A stretch of 64,000 nucleotides of DNA from [Phialemoniopsis] sp. UDSM-2020 (lineage: Eukaryota; Ascomycota; Sordariomycetes; Thyridiales; Thyridiaceae), in the NCBI GenBank assembly GCA_018873225.1, contig JAEILZ010000001.1, positions 1,798,001-1,862,000 on the forward strand. The letters run 5' to 3'. The first letter of the stretch is position 1; every line of letters starts with the position of its first letter. Shown in pieces: positions 35,791-46,066 of this stretch. Made by a program: the position numbers and the translations under genes. The notes beneath the pieces are model-generated. The model did no database searches and was not told the DNA's origin. It saw only the letters and a program-made list of their open reading frames with translations.

Positions 35791-38119
35791 ATGTCAGTTC
35801 CTGTGGATCTGAAGGTCGTCTGTCGACGATTGGCCTCAACACCTGTAGGAGATTTACCTGCCTTGTCACCTGTTCTAGTCGACCATATTCTACGTTGTGG
35901 TGTTCCATTATCAGCACCACTGGAGCAGAAGAACAAGGAAGGCGTCAATGAATCCTCCATGCTTGTGAATAAACTGAGGACTCAGATCAACACATTGCTA
36001 AACGGCAAGACCCCTCAGGGTCGGTTCGTGGCGGCCATCCTTATCAAGGCGGTCATCGATGTCGGCGGCTGGGAAAGTCTGCGAGCTTGTGGTTCATGGG
36101 TCAGAGGACTGCTCTCAATTTTGCAGGTTCGTAAACTTGCCCCGAGATTTTTATTGTCGTCTTCATACTAATATACTGCAGAAACCGGATCCCATCGCCT
36201 CAAAGGAGTTGGCCATCGTAACTTTGACCAAGATATATAGCCTGCTTCACGACTATCAATCCTTGGTTAGAGAGATTGCCACGCCTACTGTTGGCACCTT
36301 CGTCACCGCAAGTCTGCAGATCATCAAGCCATCTGGGACCGACAGATTACCTTCGATCTCCCTTCAGGTTGTTGAGACTGTCGTTAGCGCTCTCTTGACC
36401 ATCGTCCCGTTATTTCCAACCACTCTCCGTCCCTTCGCTACGCAAATTCGAGCTGCGGTGCGAGGCTACATCGCGCCCACCTCTGCGGACAAGGCCATCA
36501 TTCCCCCATCTCTGCGACTAGTCAGCCGCCAGCTCGCCATTTCCCTCCACCAGACAGCTCCCAAGAATGGGATCGCGGAAGAGTGGCAAAAGTATGTGGC
36601 CTCAACGATCAGGGAGTGCCATTCTACCTCAGACCAAATATTCCGTGCTGTTCAGGAGTCATGGGAGTCATCTTCAGGCTACGAGCAGAAGGAAATCTCC
36701 TTCGATGAGGATCCTCATGGTGGCGGCGAGGGCGCTGAAGAATTGCCACCGTGGGCAGGCGTCCAGCAAGGCGGGGAGAGGCTTACGGGCCTTCTCGAAT
36801 TGCTGGCGCAGTTTTACCGCTGTCCAGCGAAGAGCCCTATTGTTGTTCCCCTCGCGACGTTCTCAGATCTATTGATGAGAATATCGTTGGTCCTGCCTCC
36901 GGCCGCTGGCGCACAGGAACGAGACTCGTCCATCCAGATCAACCCCAGCGTGAGCAGGGAAGAGAGGGAAGAGCTCTGGAGTACGCTGCCAGATATTTAT
37001 CTTGCAACCTTTCAACTACTTCTTGCCATGATCCGCAGACTGGACACCCAGATCCTGCCACAGGCTTCCGAGACACTGGAGCTAACGACCAGAATATTCA
37101 AGGCCAGCCGGTCCGATGCCCGAATACGGGCAGGGGCTTATTTCGTTGTGCGTGAGCTCCTTCTCCTCATAGGGTCGACTCTGTCCAAAGTGGCTGTCGA
37201 TCCCCTCGATATCCTCATACAAGCTTGCTGCCATGACATTCTCGGCGCAGCAGGGTATCTCGAGACCGAGAAACCTAAACAACAAACTGCCCAGAACGGT
37301 GCAAAGCCCAAACCTGCGGCTACTGCAAATGCAGATCTCTTTCTTACCTCCAAGAATAACGCATCCGCGTCCACGTCCCGAATCGCTCTATCTCCAAGCC
37401 ACCAGGAAGCGGCCGAGGCTCTCCTCGAGGCCTTCATCTCCCACCTCCCCCAGCAGCATCTCAAGAAGGCCGAGCGCGCGCTACTGGACCGCACCGCCAT
37501 TCTTTCAGGTACGAAGGATGCCATGGTCGCCTCTGCCCTGCATCCCTACCTGGACAAGAGCGGCAGATACTTTGCCAACACGCTGCCCTTCCTGACGCGG
37601 CGGTACCCTCGCGATGCCGACGTCGAGATCCTCCGAACAAATATCCGCTCCAAGCCGTACTACTTCGGAGATGTTATTAGTTTAAGCACAATGGACGGCG
37701 GCACAGACCCAGCTGACCCGGATGAAGGCGGTCCGGGTGCGAGTAGCGAGGCAACTTCGTTCTGGGGAGGCAATCAGACAGATGGCGCCAAGGCCACTAC
37801 AGGTTTTGGAGGGTTTGGCTCGATTTCCAACGACGACGTTGATATGAGCGAGGCCCCAGTTGAACCTGAAAACGAGCAGCTGCCCGAAGTTGAAGAACAA
37901 CCTGCGCCGGTCGTGGAGGCCATGACTCTCAAGCGGAAAAGCGCCGATGTAGAAGTCGAGCCAACCGCTGCTAAGCGTGTTGACGTGGGCAAGGCGCCAG
38001 GGTCGACCCCAGCAGCATCAGAGCCCCAGAAAGAGGACGATGGCGACGATAGCGACAGCGATGGGAGCGTCCATTTAGAGATGGTATTGGATGACGACGA
38101 CGATGAAGATGAGGATTAG
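35791..38119 (+). CDS. rix1: Pre-60S ribosome assembly factor Rix1
   Basis: Join 35791-36126, 36182-38119; 757 residues. The 55-bp intron starts GTTCGT and ends CTGCAG; it joins LLSILQ to KPDPIAS. The N-terminal 500 residues are helical repeats with the RIX1 signatures LLNGKTPQGRFVAAILIKAVI and GGWESLRACGSWVRGLLSIL. The C-terminus is an acidic tail ending in about ten Asp/Glu, preceded by a basic LKRKS...AAKR stretch that could be a nuclear localisation signal. Rix1, with Ipi1 and Ipi3, acts in ITS2 processing and in remodelling of nucleoplasmic pre-60S particles with Rea1/Mdn1. The ATG at 35791 was chosen because the open frame upstream offers only GTG. Most of the yeast Rix1 length (763) is matched. 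Confidence 0.92.
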
Positions 38120-38541
38120 TTGGCGAGATACCAATGTATAAACTTTATTGCGATTCTGAAGCACGAGCATCCAGTCTCTTCCTGCCAATACATGACAAAG
38201 AGGCGAGGGGGTATATCCTCGGAACTTAGTAGAGCATATGTGCGCTTCTACCACCCATCATACTATCAAATGATTCCAATACAGGCCATCATGAATTATT
38301 CAGATGCTCACATGCTTATTCCAATGACTGATTCCAGTCCAGGCAGTCCAACCTTCCGCCAAACCATTGCTTCAAGTTTGTCCAACGTTTTCCGTGCCGT
38401 CCTCTCTGCAACGCCAATTTGAAAATGCTCAGAATTCCTTTTTTGTTGGTGCTTGTATACACACATGCAGCGCTATGCCCTTCCAAAACTCCGCTACCGA
38501 GCCGTTCGACACCGGAACGGTCTGCAAGGTAAAAACACAAC
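38120..38541. other. Convergent 3' intergenic region (RIX1 / WW protein)
   Basis: 422 bp between two converging stop codons. It presumably holds both 3' untranslated regions, and nothing else is recognised. Confidence 0.5.
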
Positions 38542-39357
38542 TCAGTCTCGCAGCCAAGCGCGGCGCTTCTCCTCCTTCCTGGCCTTCCTCTTCTCCTTGA
38601 AGGCCTTGAGCTCGGACTTGGAGGGCTTCTTGCCGCTGCGCTCGGCCTTGAGGCTCCGGCCGTTGTGGGCGTTGGCGGCGGCGTCGACGTCAAAGTAGGC
38701 GTTCATCTGGCGGTGCGACTTGGCCTCGTCGCCGTGGCGCGAGGGGCCCTGGTCGGCGGTCTGGAACTTGCCCGTGTGGCGGTTGAAGAAGCCCCCCGAG
38801 ACGTAGAGCAGGCTCGCGTCGGGGAGGGGCTCCTTGGCGCCCTCCTCCTCCGGCGGCTGCTCGTAGCCCTGCGCGTACCAGGCGTTGGGGTCGTAGTCGC
38901 CGTGGATGGCGGGGTTGTAGCCGCTGACTGGTGCGGTGCTAGGAGGCGGGGCGAGAGGCTCGGGGGGAGCATCGGTGCCGGGAGCAGCGGCCGGAGCAGC
39001 AGCGGTGGCGGTGGCGGAGGGGACTCGCGGGTTGTCCCATTGGGTCTGCTGCGTGAAGCGATTGTAGAAGAACCAAGTGTTATTGTTGGGATCCCAGTGG
39101 CAGTCCCAGCCGTCGTCAGCAGGTTCCGAGGCCGACTCGGGAGCGGGCTCTTGAGGCAGTGGAGGGGCCTCGTCCGCTTCACCAGATTCGATTGAGCCGG
39201 TGTCACTTGAGGCAGGAGATTTGCTTCGAGACTTGTTGGTTGTCACATCGGCGGCGGGAGAGGTATCCACGCCAGGTGATGATGGCTTGGGAGCGTCCTT
39301 GTCTTGGGGATCTGCAGCTGCTCCCGCGGGGCTCTTCGGAGGCACAGGTGACGACAT
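38542..39357 (-). CDS. WW-domain protein with basic C-terminal helix
   Basis: Single exon, 271 residues, ATG at 39357. The first 75 residues are Pro/Ser/Ala/Asp-rich and disordered. One WW domain lies at about residues 80-112 (GWDCHWDPNNNTWFFYNRF ending TQWDNP) with both signature tryptophans and the terminal Pro. An Ala/Pro-rich linker follows, then a Tyr/Gly-containing block (SGYNPAIHGDYDPNAWYA, VSGGFFNRHTGKFQ) and a highly basic C-terminal helix (KSELKAFKEKRKARKEEKRR). WW domains bind Pro-rich ligands. The mix of a WW domain and a basic tail recalls nuclear splicing or transcription adaptors, but I do not recognise a characterised orthologue. Confidence 0.85.
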   Translation of the reverse strand: MSSPVPPKSPAGAAADPQDKDAPKPSSPGVDTSPAADVTTNKSRSKSPASSDTGSIESGEADEAPPLPQEPAPESASEPADDGWDCHWDPNNNTWFFYNRFTQQTQWDNPRVPSATATAAAPAAAPGTDAPPEPLAPPPSTAPVSGYNPAIHGDYDPNAWYAQGYEQPPEEEGAKEPLPDASLLYVSGGFFNRHTGKFQTADQGPSRHGDEAKSHRQMNAYFDVDAAANAHNGRSLKAERSGKKPSKSELKAFKEKRKARKEEKRRAWLRD

Positions 39358-40786
39358 TTTGGTCGTGGTGGGAGGCGAGCGCGTGCTCAAGAATCGAAGG
39401 ACGAGATCTGGGGATTATTGCGTCGTTGGGCAAAGGTTTTGGATCCTCACTCGCAATTGATGTTGACAATACTGATTTCGAAGAGTTAAGAGGGACCCCT
39501 GGTGTCTCACCGTGGGATTTTGTGCTTGTACATCCTCAAACCTACACCCTCTCGGAAACAATGCCGATGACTTCAATGCGCAGTGCCTTGCATTTCCAAA
39601 GTCCAGCTTCAAAGCCAGCCGGCGGGCTGGGGTCGAGGCGATCACCCGGGGCGCATTTAGTTTCTTGCGATCGGTGCGTCATTGGCCAAGCAGCTCTGCT
39701 CCAGCCCCACAAGACCGTGCACAGGCCATACACGATGTGAATGTTCAAGGAGCAGCCAGTTCAGCTGGTCGTGTGTAAGTACCTCTGTACGTTCTTCTCA
39801 GGTCTCTGGTCATGGTGAACTGAATTGATGAATGAATCTCACTTTCAACGAAGCCTGCACCAATCCTGTTTCAATCACCGACAATGAGGGCTCTCATTGT
39901 TCAAGGACAATAGCTGTCCTAGCTACTTATCCCATCTCTCACATCCTGGGCCATGCAGGACAGAGAATCGTGTTTCAGCAGTCCAGGCGGTTCGAGGATA
40001 TTGTGCCTGCATCTGAATAAGAGCAAGCTCTCTTCAAAAATCTGCCATTGTTATCTTTCCCCTGATCGGTATTGGAAAGGATCTCCATAGCCACGCAAGC
40101 CGTGCTTGGACGGGTACTACTGTGGAAAAAGTCGCAAATGAAATGCAGCCACGGCTGGCCGGGACATGATGCAAGCCCGGCCTTATTGCTGGCGAATATA
40201 AGCGGATAATTGCACGCACATTGCAGACGCACGATTCTCTGCAACTCTCTTTATATTGCCCATCGCTGCTAGGACGGTATTTGCTGCCTCTTGTCCGCTC
40301 ATTGGCTTGTCTTGGTCGAAGCTTAGGTAGGTTTGCCTCTTGTGAGGGCATCCCAGACCTGGGATGTTGGGTAGTACTGTTACTATTCTTGCTGTTGCCT
40401 CTATCGTGGCTAATTTCATATTGATTTGATTGCGACGGACTTTGCGTGTTATCATGCTCTAGTCCGTCGAGATCCTTGCTTTTCTGTGGACAAATCCTCC
40501 GAGCAGCTCTCCTGAGATCGCTGTTATGATGTACGCAACAATACCTCTACCGGGTTTGTCCTTTTATCAGCTGGTGTGCCGATAGTCAGTCGTTCTATTC
40601 ATCCCATGTGTCTTTTCCGCGCGGGTCCTGTGAGGAGTTCTTCTCACCTGAGCCTTGAGAGGATTGCTTTGTGAGTTGGACGAACTGGTCGAGAAGTCTG
40701 CTCACCACATTCTCAACTACTCACCGAAGTCCAACTGGGGAATCGGGTCTCCGACAACCAGCTCGGATAGCCAAAGGAAAGACACC
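39358..40786. promoter_or_regulatory. Divergent intergenic region (WW protein / GH16)
   Basis: 1.4 kb containing the promoters of two divergent genes. ORFs up to 193 codons cross it partly as shadows of the WW gene and have no domain content. The stretch just before the GH16 ATG stays open in frame without an ATG. Confidence 0.5.
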
Positions 40787-41896
40787 ATGGCGCCTCCCAG
40801 ATCATCGCTAGTATCGGTGGCCACGATGTGGCTCGTTCTCGCCTCAAATCTGATCTTGCCGACGACCGCTGCCAACTATCCGTTGACAAACGACTCGAGG
40901 TGTGATTGCTACCTCACCAACGGCACCGACACAGCCAACTTCACTCGGCACGCGTTCTTCGACTTCCGCGAGCTTCAACAGTACCAAGGCACACCTCCGC
41001 TCCTAGGAGGATTTCAAGAGGCTTCCACCGCCATGACCACTAGCGACTTCTTCTTGTCGGAGCAATGGGCAAACATGTGGGAGATTCAAACGTGGACGAA
41101 GAACAACTCTGACAGCGCGCCTATCAAGAGGGCCAACTCGCGAAACAACGTCTACATTGAAGCGAACACGGACCAGAATCCCGCATCCAAGACATGGCTG
41201 TCGTTGCGCACAGCCCGGCAGGCCGATTTCCAGTCGACGGCCGAGATCGTGTCGAGGAATGGAACCTACCAGTACATATCGATGAGGATGCTCGCGCGGA
41301 CGGTGGGCGATGCCGGCGGATGCACGGCTATGTTCACCTACCGCGAGGTTGATGAGATACCTCACGAGGTAGACCTCGAGGTGCTCACCAACCACCCCAA
41401 GGACCAGGTCCAGTGTACAAACCAACCGGCACTGACGCCCAAAGGCGATCTGATTCCGGAGGCCACGGCGAACGTAACTCTGCCTAATGGTCTCAAATGG
41501 TCGGACTGGGCGGTCTACCGGCTCGACTGGACGCCCAAGCAAAGCACCTGGTATGTCAACGGCCAGCAGCTCACAAACATTTCTTTCCAGACCCCACACG
41601 AGGAGAGCAAGATCCACCTCAACGCCTGGAGCAACGGGGGTAACTGGTCTGGCGAGATGGAGGTCGGCGGCGAAGCCCACCTGCAGGTTCAGTGGTGGGA
41701 AATCCTCTTCAACTCAACAAGTCCCGATCTGCAGCGGCAAAGCTGCAAGAGACTTTGCAGCATCGACGAGACTACTGTCACGGGCCAACCGGTCAAGATC
41801 AGCAATGGTTCAAGGTTGGTATGCCGGAGTGCGACTCTAGGAACACTCGTTAATTGGATTCCAGGGCTTGTCGTGCTCGCCCTCCTCGTGGTGTGA
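40787..41896 (+). CDS. Secreted, probably GPI-anchored GH16-family glucanase-like protein
   Basis: Single exon, 369 residues. A signal peptide (MAPPRSSLVSVATMWLVLAS to about residue 28) precedes a mature domain with CDCYLTNGT. The GH16 fold carries the ExDxE catalytic motif as EVDLE at residues 194-198: E194 would be the nucleophile, E198 the acid/base. Further family segments are KWSDWAVYRLDWTPKQSTWY and IHLNAWSNGGNW. About eight N-glycosylation sequons are present. The end is a Ser/Asn-rich spacer and a hydrophobic tail (GTLVNWIPGLVVLALLVV), as expected for a GPI signal. GH16 members of this type act on beta-1,3(4)-glucans of the cell wall. Substrate is inferred from the family only. The first ATG of the long frame was used; upstream codons lack one. 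Confidence 0.88.
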   Translation: MAPPRSSLVSVATMWLVLASNLILPTTAANYPLTNDSRCDCYLTNGTDTANFTRHAFFDFRELQQYQGTPPLLGGFQEASTAMTTSDFFLSEQWANMWEIQTWTKNNSDSAPIKRANSRNNVYIEANTDQNPASKTWLSLRTARQADFQSTAEIVSRNGTYQYISMRMLARTVGDAGGCTAMFTYREVDEIPHEVDLEVLTNHPKDQVQCTNQPALTPKGDLIPEATANVTLPNGLKWSDWAVYRLDWTPKQSTWYVNGQQLTNISFQTPHEESKIHLNAWSNGGNWSGEMEVGGEAHLQVQWWEILFNSTSPDLQRQSCKRLCSIDETTVTGQPVKISNGSRLVCRSATLGTLVNWIPGLVVLALLVV

Positions 41897-42435
41897 AGAG
41901 CAACCAATCCTGATCTTAGAGCTGATGAATGAAGAATATTTGTCACGAGTCATGCGCGGAACGAGTGGAACAGATATGGTTGTTTTCGATTTCGATGTTT
42001 GTGTGCTATATGATGTTTCCCCTAGATTTCGCTAAGAGAATAGACCACGTCAACGCCGACTGACGGAAGTGCGGTGCGGTTTGGATTCCTCCGAAACCGA
42101 TTGGGGCATCCGCGTCCCGCGTCGTGCGGGGCGGCAAGCTGGTATTGGTAGTTATGTTTACTACTTAAGCCTTAATGGGCTTGACCCAGACACCGCTCTT
42201 GAATTGGTCATGGCGATTTGGTGCCACTTTTGGTCAAAGTGCACCCAGAAGCCTGGGATGCTTTTTGCGTGAGCGAGGCCCATTGGCTGATAATTTTGGC
42301 TTGTTTCGAGCCTCAGCAACCATTGAAGGGGCCTGTTTAGCCATGTAAGGCCATTCGTGGACCGGATTCGGTGTGGTCGTTCAGTTATTGTCTTTTGTAG
42401 CCGTGCGAAAAGACACTGGCCAAAGACAAGACCTT
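41897..42435. other. Convergent 3' intergenic region (GH16 / FCF2)
   Basis: 539 bp between convergent stop codons. Only short ORFs without domains are seen. Confidence 0.5.
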
Positions 42436-43285
42436 TCACCTGCGCTTGCGGCGGGCAGCCACCAGTCTCTTGTAGTGACCCTTCTTTCCACTGCTCTTGC
42501 GAGTTTGGATATCCTCGTATCTCGTCTTGTACTTGGCATTGGCATCATCGACGGCCAGAACTTCCTCCACGATTGTGCGTTTCCTCTCCTTACGGGTCAG
42601 GCGGGCGCTGTAGTACTCCGTTGGGCCCTCGATGATAGTTCCCCGCTGACAAAAATCTGGCACCAACTTCTGGCGAGTGTCCTTTCGGAAGAACTTCTTT
42701 GAGTCTAGTACAGAACGCAGGCGCAGCACTTGCAGATCCTTCTTCAAATCCTCGGTGAGATTTGTGCGTGGCATGTTGAACCAGTCCGGACCAGCAGTGT
42801 CAGGAGTACTCTTTTCGAAACGTCAGCATTCCGGTCCCAACAGGTTTGAAGAATATTGCAGGGTGTAGAAAATAAAAAAGAATGCAGTCATTCTCCGTCA
42901 GAGTAACTATGAACTAAAAGAATCATCTTGGTGCTGAAGCGTCCCCCATGACGGGGTAGCTGTCGGCGTCATTGATAGGTTTGGGATAGGTTTTCATCAG
43001 AGGAGTAAGGGAGGCGAAACACAAGAAACATCTCCGACATACCTTGCCCTTCTTGGCCTCTAACTCAGGCTTGCGAACAGTCAGCTCCGAGGAGGACCGC
43101 TTTGTTGTCTTCTCGGCTGTTTGATTCTGCTCTGCGCTGGCGGGAACGGTAGCCAGGGCGGTCGAATGGTCCTGGGCCTTGATCAGGCTCTTTTCGGGTG
43201 CTTGTTTCGACGCTAGCCGAAGCTCTGCATCTCTGAGAAGCTTTTCAACCTCATCGTCGAGCAGGTCGACTGTTGGGGCCGCCAT
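42436..43285 (-). CDS. fcf2: SSU processome factor Fcf2
   Basis: Join complement(42436-42810, 43043-43285); 205 residues. Exon 1 is Lys/Glu/Ser-rich (EVEKLLRDAELRLASK). Exon 2 carries the Fcf2 pre-rRNA processing domain: DTAGPDWFNMPRTNLTEDLK, RDLQ-like DLQVLRLRSVLD, GTIIEGPTEYYSARLTRKER, and a basic tail GHYKRLVAARRKRR. Yeast Fcf2 is an essential nucleolar protein needed for early 18S rRNA cleavages. The intron is 232 bp (GTATGT...AAAAG, branch TGCTGAC) and joins EAKKGK to STPDTAG in phase 0. It is much longer than the other introns here and hosts a box C/D snoRNA, listed separately. Confidence 0.93.
42893..43005 (-). ncRNA. Intronic box C/D snoRNA, predicted to guide 25S helix 69 A methylation (snR63 target)
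   Basis: Inside the FCF2 intron on the same strand. The C box CTGATGA (UGAUGA at 42994-42999) and D box CUGA (42898-42901) are 92 nt apart. A short terminal stem CTCC/GGAG (43002-43005 with 42893-42896) closes them, with a one-base mismatch next to each box. An internal C'-like AAGATGA occurs. The 11 nt directly upstream of the D box (42902-42912) are antisense to AGTAACTATGA of large-subunit rRNA, the universally conserved helix 69. Counting five nucleotides from the D box puts the methyl group on the second A of GUAAC, equal to yeast 25S A2256, which snR63 modifies. The host encodes a ribosome biogenesis factor, a common host type. The rRNA sequence and yeast numbering are from knowledge; no alignment was run. 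Confidence 0.85.
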
Positions 43286-44605
43286 GATGGTGGTGGCTGC
43301 TTCGTGTCCCGTAAGATCGAGGATTGCAGAAAGGTTTCAAGAGTTATGAAGCTATCAGAAAAAAAAAAGTTGAAGCGATACCACTCCATGTCCGTCGGTG
43401 GGGCTCATGGACGGGACCACCCAGCGCTAACAAAATGGAGGAAAATATTGCCGCTTACCGTGCTGTTCCCAGCCCCCACCATTTTTGATCACACCAAGCA
43501 CTTGAGGATCCATGGAGGTTGAAGCGCGTGTCGCTGATCCATGCCTGAGGCGCCAAGTGACGAGAAGAGAGTGACAACAACGTCACACACACCGGGGATC
43601 AAGGCATTTCATGCGACCTGGAAGTGAGGCTGGAGCTACGTACTTTGACAGTTGGCAGGCACACCAGTGACAACAGTGACAACACAACGACACACACCAA
43701 TACCAAACCCGGCCAGTTGGGCTTCCAAATAATAAGCTCCCTCTTTACGCAGTACTCTCCTGTTTTAGGCTGGCTGGAAACTCGACTCGCTCGCATTTGT
43801 CTACGAAGTACCTTACTTACTGCCTGCCCGCCTCAGCCACAGCTGGCTGCACTCTGACCATTTTACCTCCCATTATTCTCACTGATGCCCAACCATCTTT
43901 CTCTCTCACTGACCGCCGCTCTTATTCTCTGAACAAGAAATAATCTTCTGGGGTAGAACTCCAATCTTTCCACTCAGAATCGTCATCGTGAGAAATTTCG
44001 CGGCATTTTTCTCACTCTTATTCTGCGCCCTCCGCCGCATCTCATCTTGTGAATCTTATCAAAAAGGTTGGTCCAGCGCTCTATTGGTCGTCCGTCTGCC
44101 TATTTTGCCCAATCTTCCCTCTTATAGACCCGGAGCAGCCTGCGCTGTCACTGGTCCGATTTTGGTCTACCCACGCCCGCGACGCTGAGTGGCTCTGAAA
44201 TCTCAAGGCAGCCCATTCAACCACCATTTTAAACTCCACCCATTCGCTACAGAACACCGCGCCAGCAGCCAATCAATCCAGCCAATCGACTCGAGCTCGC
44301 GATCACCAAGCCAAGGGTCCGGGCTATCTCAAGAGGCAGCAAGTGACCAGAGTGCGACGAGTAAACAAACTGCGCAGAGAGCCTCGGCGCAATCGTGTCA
44401 TGAGGACGGCTGGCTAACTTGCGCTGCCAGACTCACCCAGGGCTATCCCACTGTCCAAACCCCCGCGTCCATCCCCGCGCGCGCTCATTCTCCGGCCGTC
44501 CGACGGTGTTATAACTACCGAGCCGCTCCCCAACTACCACTTAACAAGTGCGCGTGTTGCGCATCTGTCTGTAGCTTGACGCAACTCCACCAAACCGCAG
44601 CAACC
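43286..44605. promoter_or_regulatory. Divergent promoter region and long HAP5 leader
   Basis: 1.3 kb between FCF2 and HAP5. The right part is CT-rich and probably transcribed as the HAP5 5' leader; it contains several short upstream ORFs. Four CCAAT or ATTGG pentamers lie in the last 530 bp and are listed separately. A run of ten A is found near 43357. Confidence 0.55.
44083..44286. promoter_or_regulatory. Group of CCAAT boxes upstream of HAP5
   Basis: ATTGG at 44083-44087 and CCAAT at 44109-44113, 44269-44273 and 44282-44286. The third is followed by CA (CCAATCA), the preferred CBC context. HAP5 encodes a subunit of the complex that binds this motif. CCAAT pentamers are frequent by chance, so only the pair at 44269-44286 is notable. 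Confidence 0.4.
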
Positions 44606-45683
44606 ATGGATCCTCACAACCCGAACTCGTCTCAGGCGCAGCAAAACCGCCCGGCGCCTGTCTACGACACGAGTCACGGTGGTCACTATGGTAAGCATCG
44701 GAGAGCTTCGTCTGTTATGCGCGATTGCCTGCTAACAATACTATTCATAGGCGCCAGCGCAGCTGTTCGTAACACTCATAAGACCTCATCGCATCCCAAA
44801 TTGCGCAACTAACATTCGTGTGATAGTTATCTGCCCAAGGCTTCGCGCCTTCCGAATTGTATACCGGTCCGTGGGCGAATGTATGTTCATCGCGCCCTCC
44901 CAACAACGCGATGCGATCCATCTAACAAAGTTTTCTATAGGTCCATCAAGGTCTGAATGGACAGTACAAGGACATCCTCACCACCTACTGGCAACAGACC
45001 ATCAACCACCTCGAGAGCGACACCCATGACTACAAGCTGCACCAGCTTCCCCTCGCTCGGATAAAGAAGGTCATGAAGGCCGACCCCGAGGTCAAGATGA
45101 TTTCGGCCGAGGCTCCGATACTCTTTGCCAAGGGCTGCGACATTTTCATCACCGAGCTCACCATGCGCGCCTGGATCCACGCCGAGGAGAACAAGCGCCG
45201 CACCCTCCAGAGGTCCGATATCGCATCAGCATTGGCCAAGTCCGACATGTTCGACTTTCTTATTGATATTGTCCCACGCGAGGAGGCTTCGTCGCATGCT
45301 AAGCGCACCGGTAACCAGGCCAATGCCGCTCAGGGTGTCCCCGCCGCGGCTGGCCAACCTCAGATGGCTGGTCAACATGTCCCTGGTGCCAACCACGCCC
45401 AGCACCCCATGGCAGCCGATTACTCCATGGGTGCCCATGCTCTGGGCGGCGAGGCCGACTACCGGCAGACACCTAACATGTACCCTGTCCAAGCCCAGCC
45501 CGCTCCCGGTGGCTACGGACAAGCCCAGCCGCAGATGTACGACCAGATGGACCCCAGCATGTATAGCAACTATGCCATGCAGCCGCCTCAAGTAAGTACC
45601 CGAGTCCCGTGAGGCCTAGCTATTCTTGGACGGCGGTTCCCTGACACGTTGTTCTCCAGGCACCTGCTGAGGAGTACGAGTAA
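44606..45683 (+). CDS. hap5: CCAAT-binding complex subunit Hap5 / NF-YC
   Basis: Join 44606-44690, 44751-44764, 44827-44880, 44941-45591, 45660-45683; 275 residues. Exon 2 is a 14-nt microexon giving GASAA together with the last base of exon 1. It is bounded by a good acceptor (CTAAC...TTCATAG) and a GTTCGT donor. The core is [20 protein letters not shown], then the NF-YC histone fold ([60 protein letters not shown]). The tail is Gln/Pro/Met-rich and ends in QAPAEEYE, encoded by a 24-nt last exon. Hap5 pairs with Hap3 and is joined by Hap2 to bind CCAAT. In fungi this complex, with HapX, controls iron and respiratory genes and secondary metabolism. Confidence 0.93.
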
Positions 45684-46066
45684 AAAACTGCGTTTCGTTT
45701 CGCTTCCCGCCTCAGAGCACCTTAGAGATACCCCGACAGCACCGAGGTATTGATTGACGTCGAGGCGTCTACTATTCGACAGAAACCATGGGGTTTGAGG
45801 GTTTGCCTCCCGTGGAATAAGCAGATAAGGCACCCGTGTTGGACCTAGATTATTGATATTGTTATGAAATTTGGGACTGGTTTGGAATTGGGTCCAGCCG
45901 TGGTATTATGAGGACGGGCTTCGTAGCTATGGGTTTTCTCTTTGGCGTCTCTCGGTGTCAGATTGGTTTTATCACAATACACAACTCGCAAGAGTGAATA
46001 TGCGTCGCTTCTCCATATGCTCGGTAAAATTGACAGAAGTGCTCCCATGTGAAAGAACTTTGGAGA
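45684..46066. other. Convergent 3' intergenic region (HAP5 / SEC15)
   Basis: 383 bp between converging stop codons. No feature beyond the expected 3' untranslated regions is recognised. Confidence 0.5.

Noticed and set aside
44189..44812. 207-codon ORF over the HAP5 start
   Set aside because: Frame differs from HAP5 and crosses its first introns; Ser/Gln-rich content reflects the leader composition.
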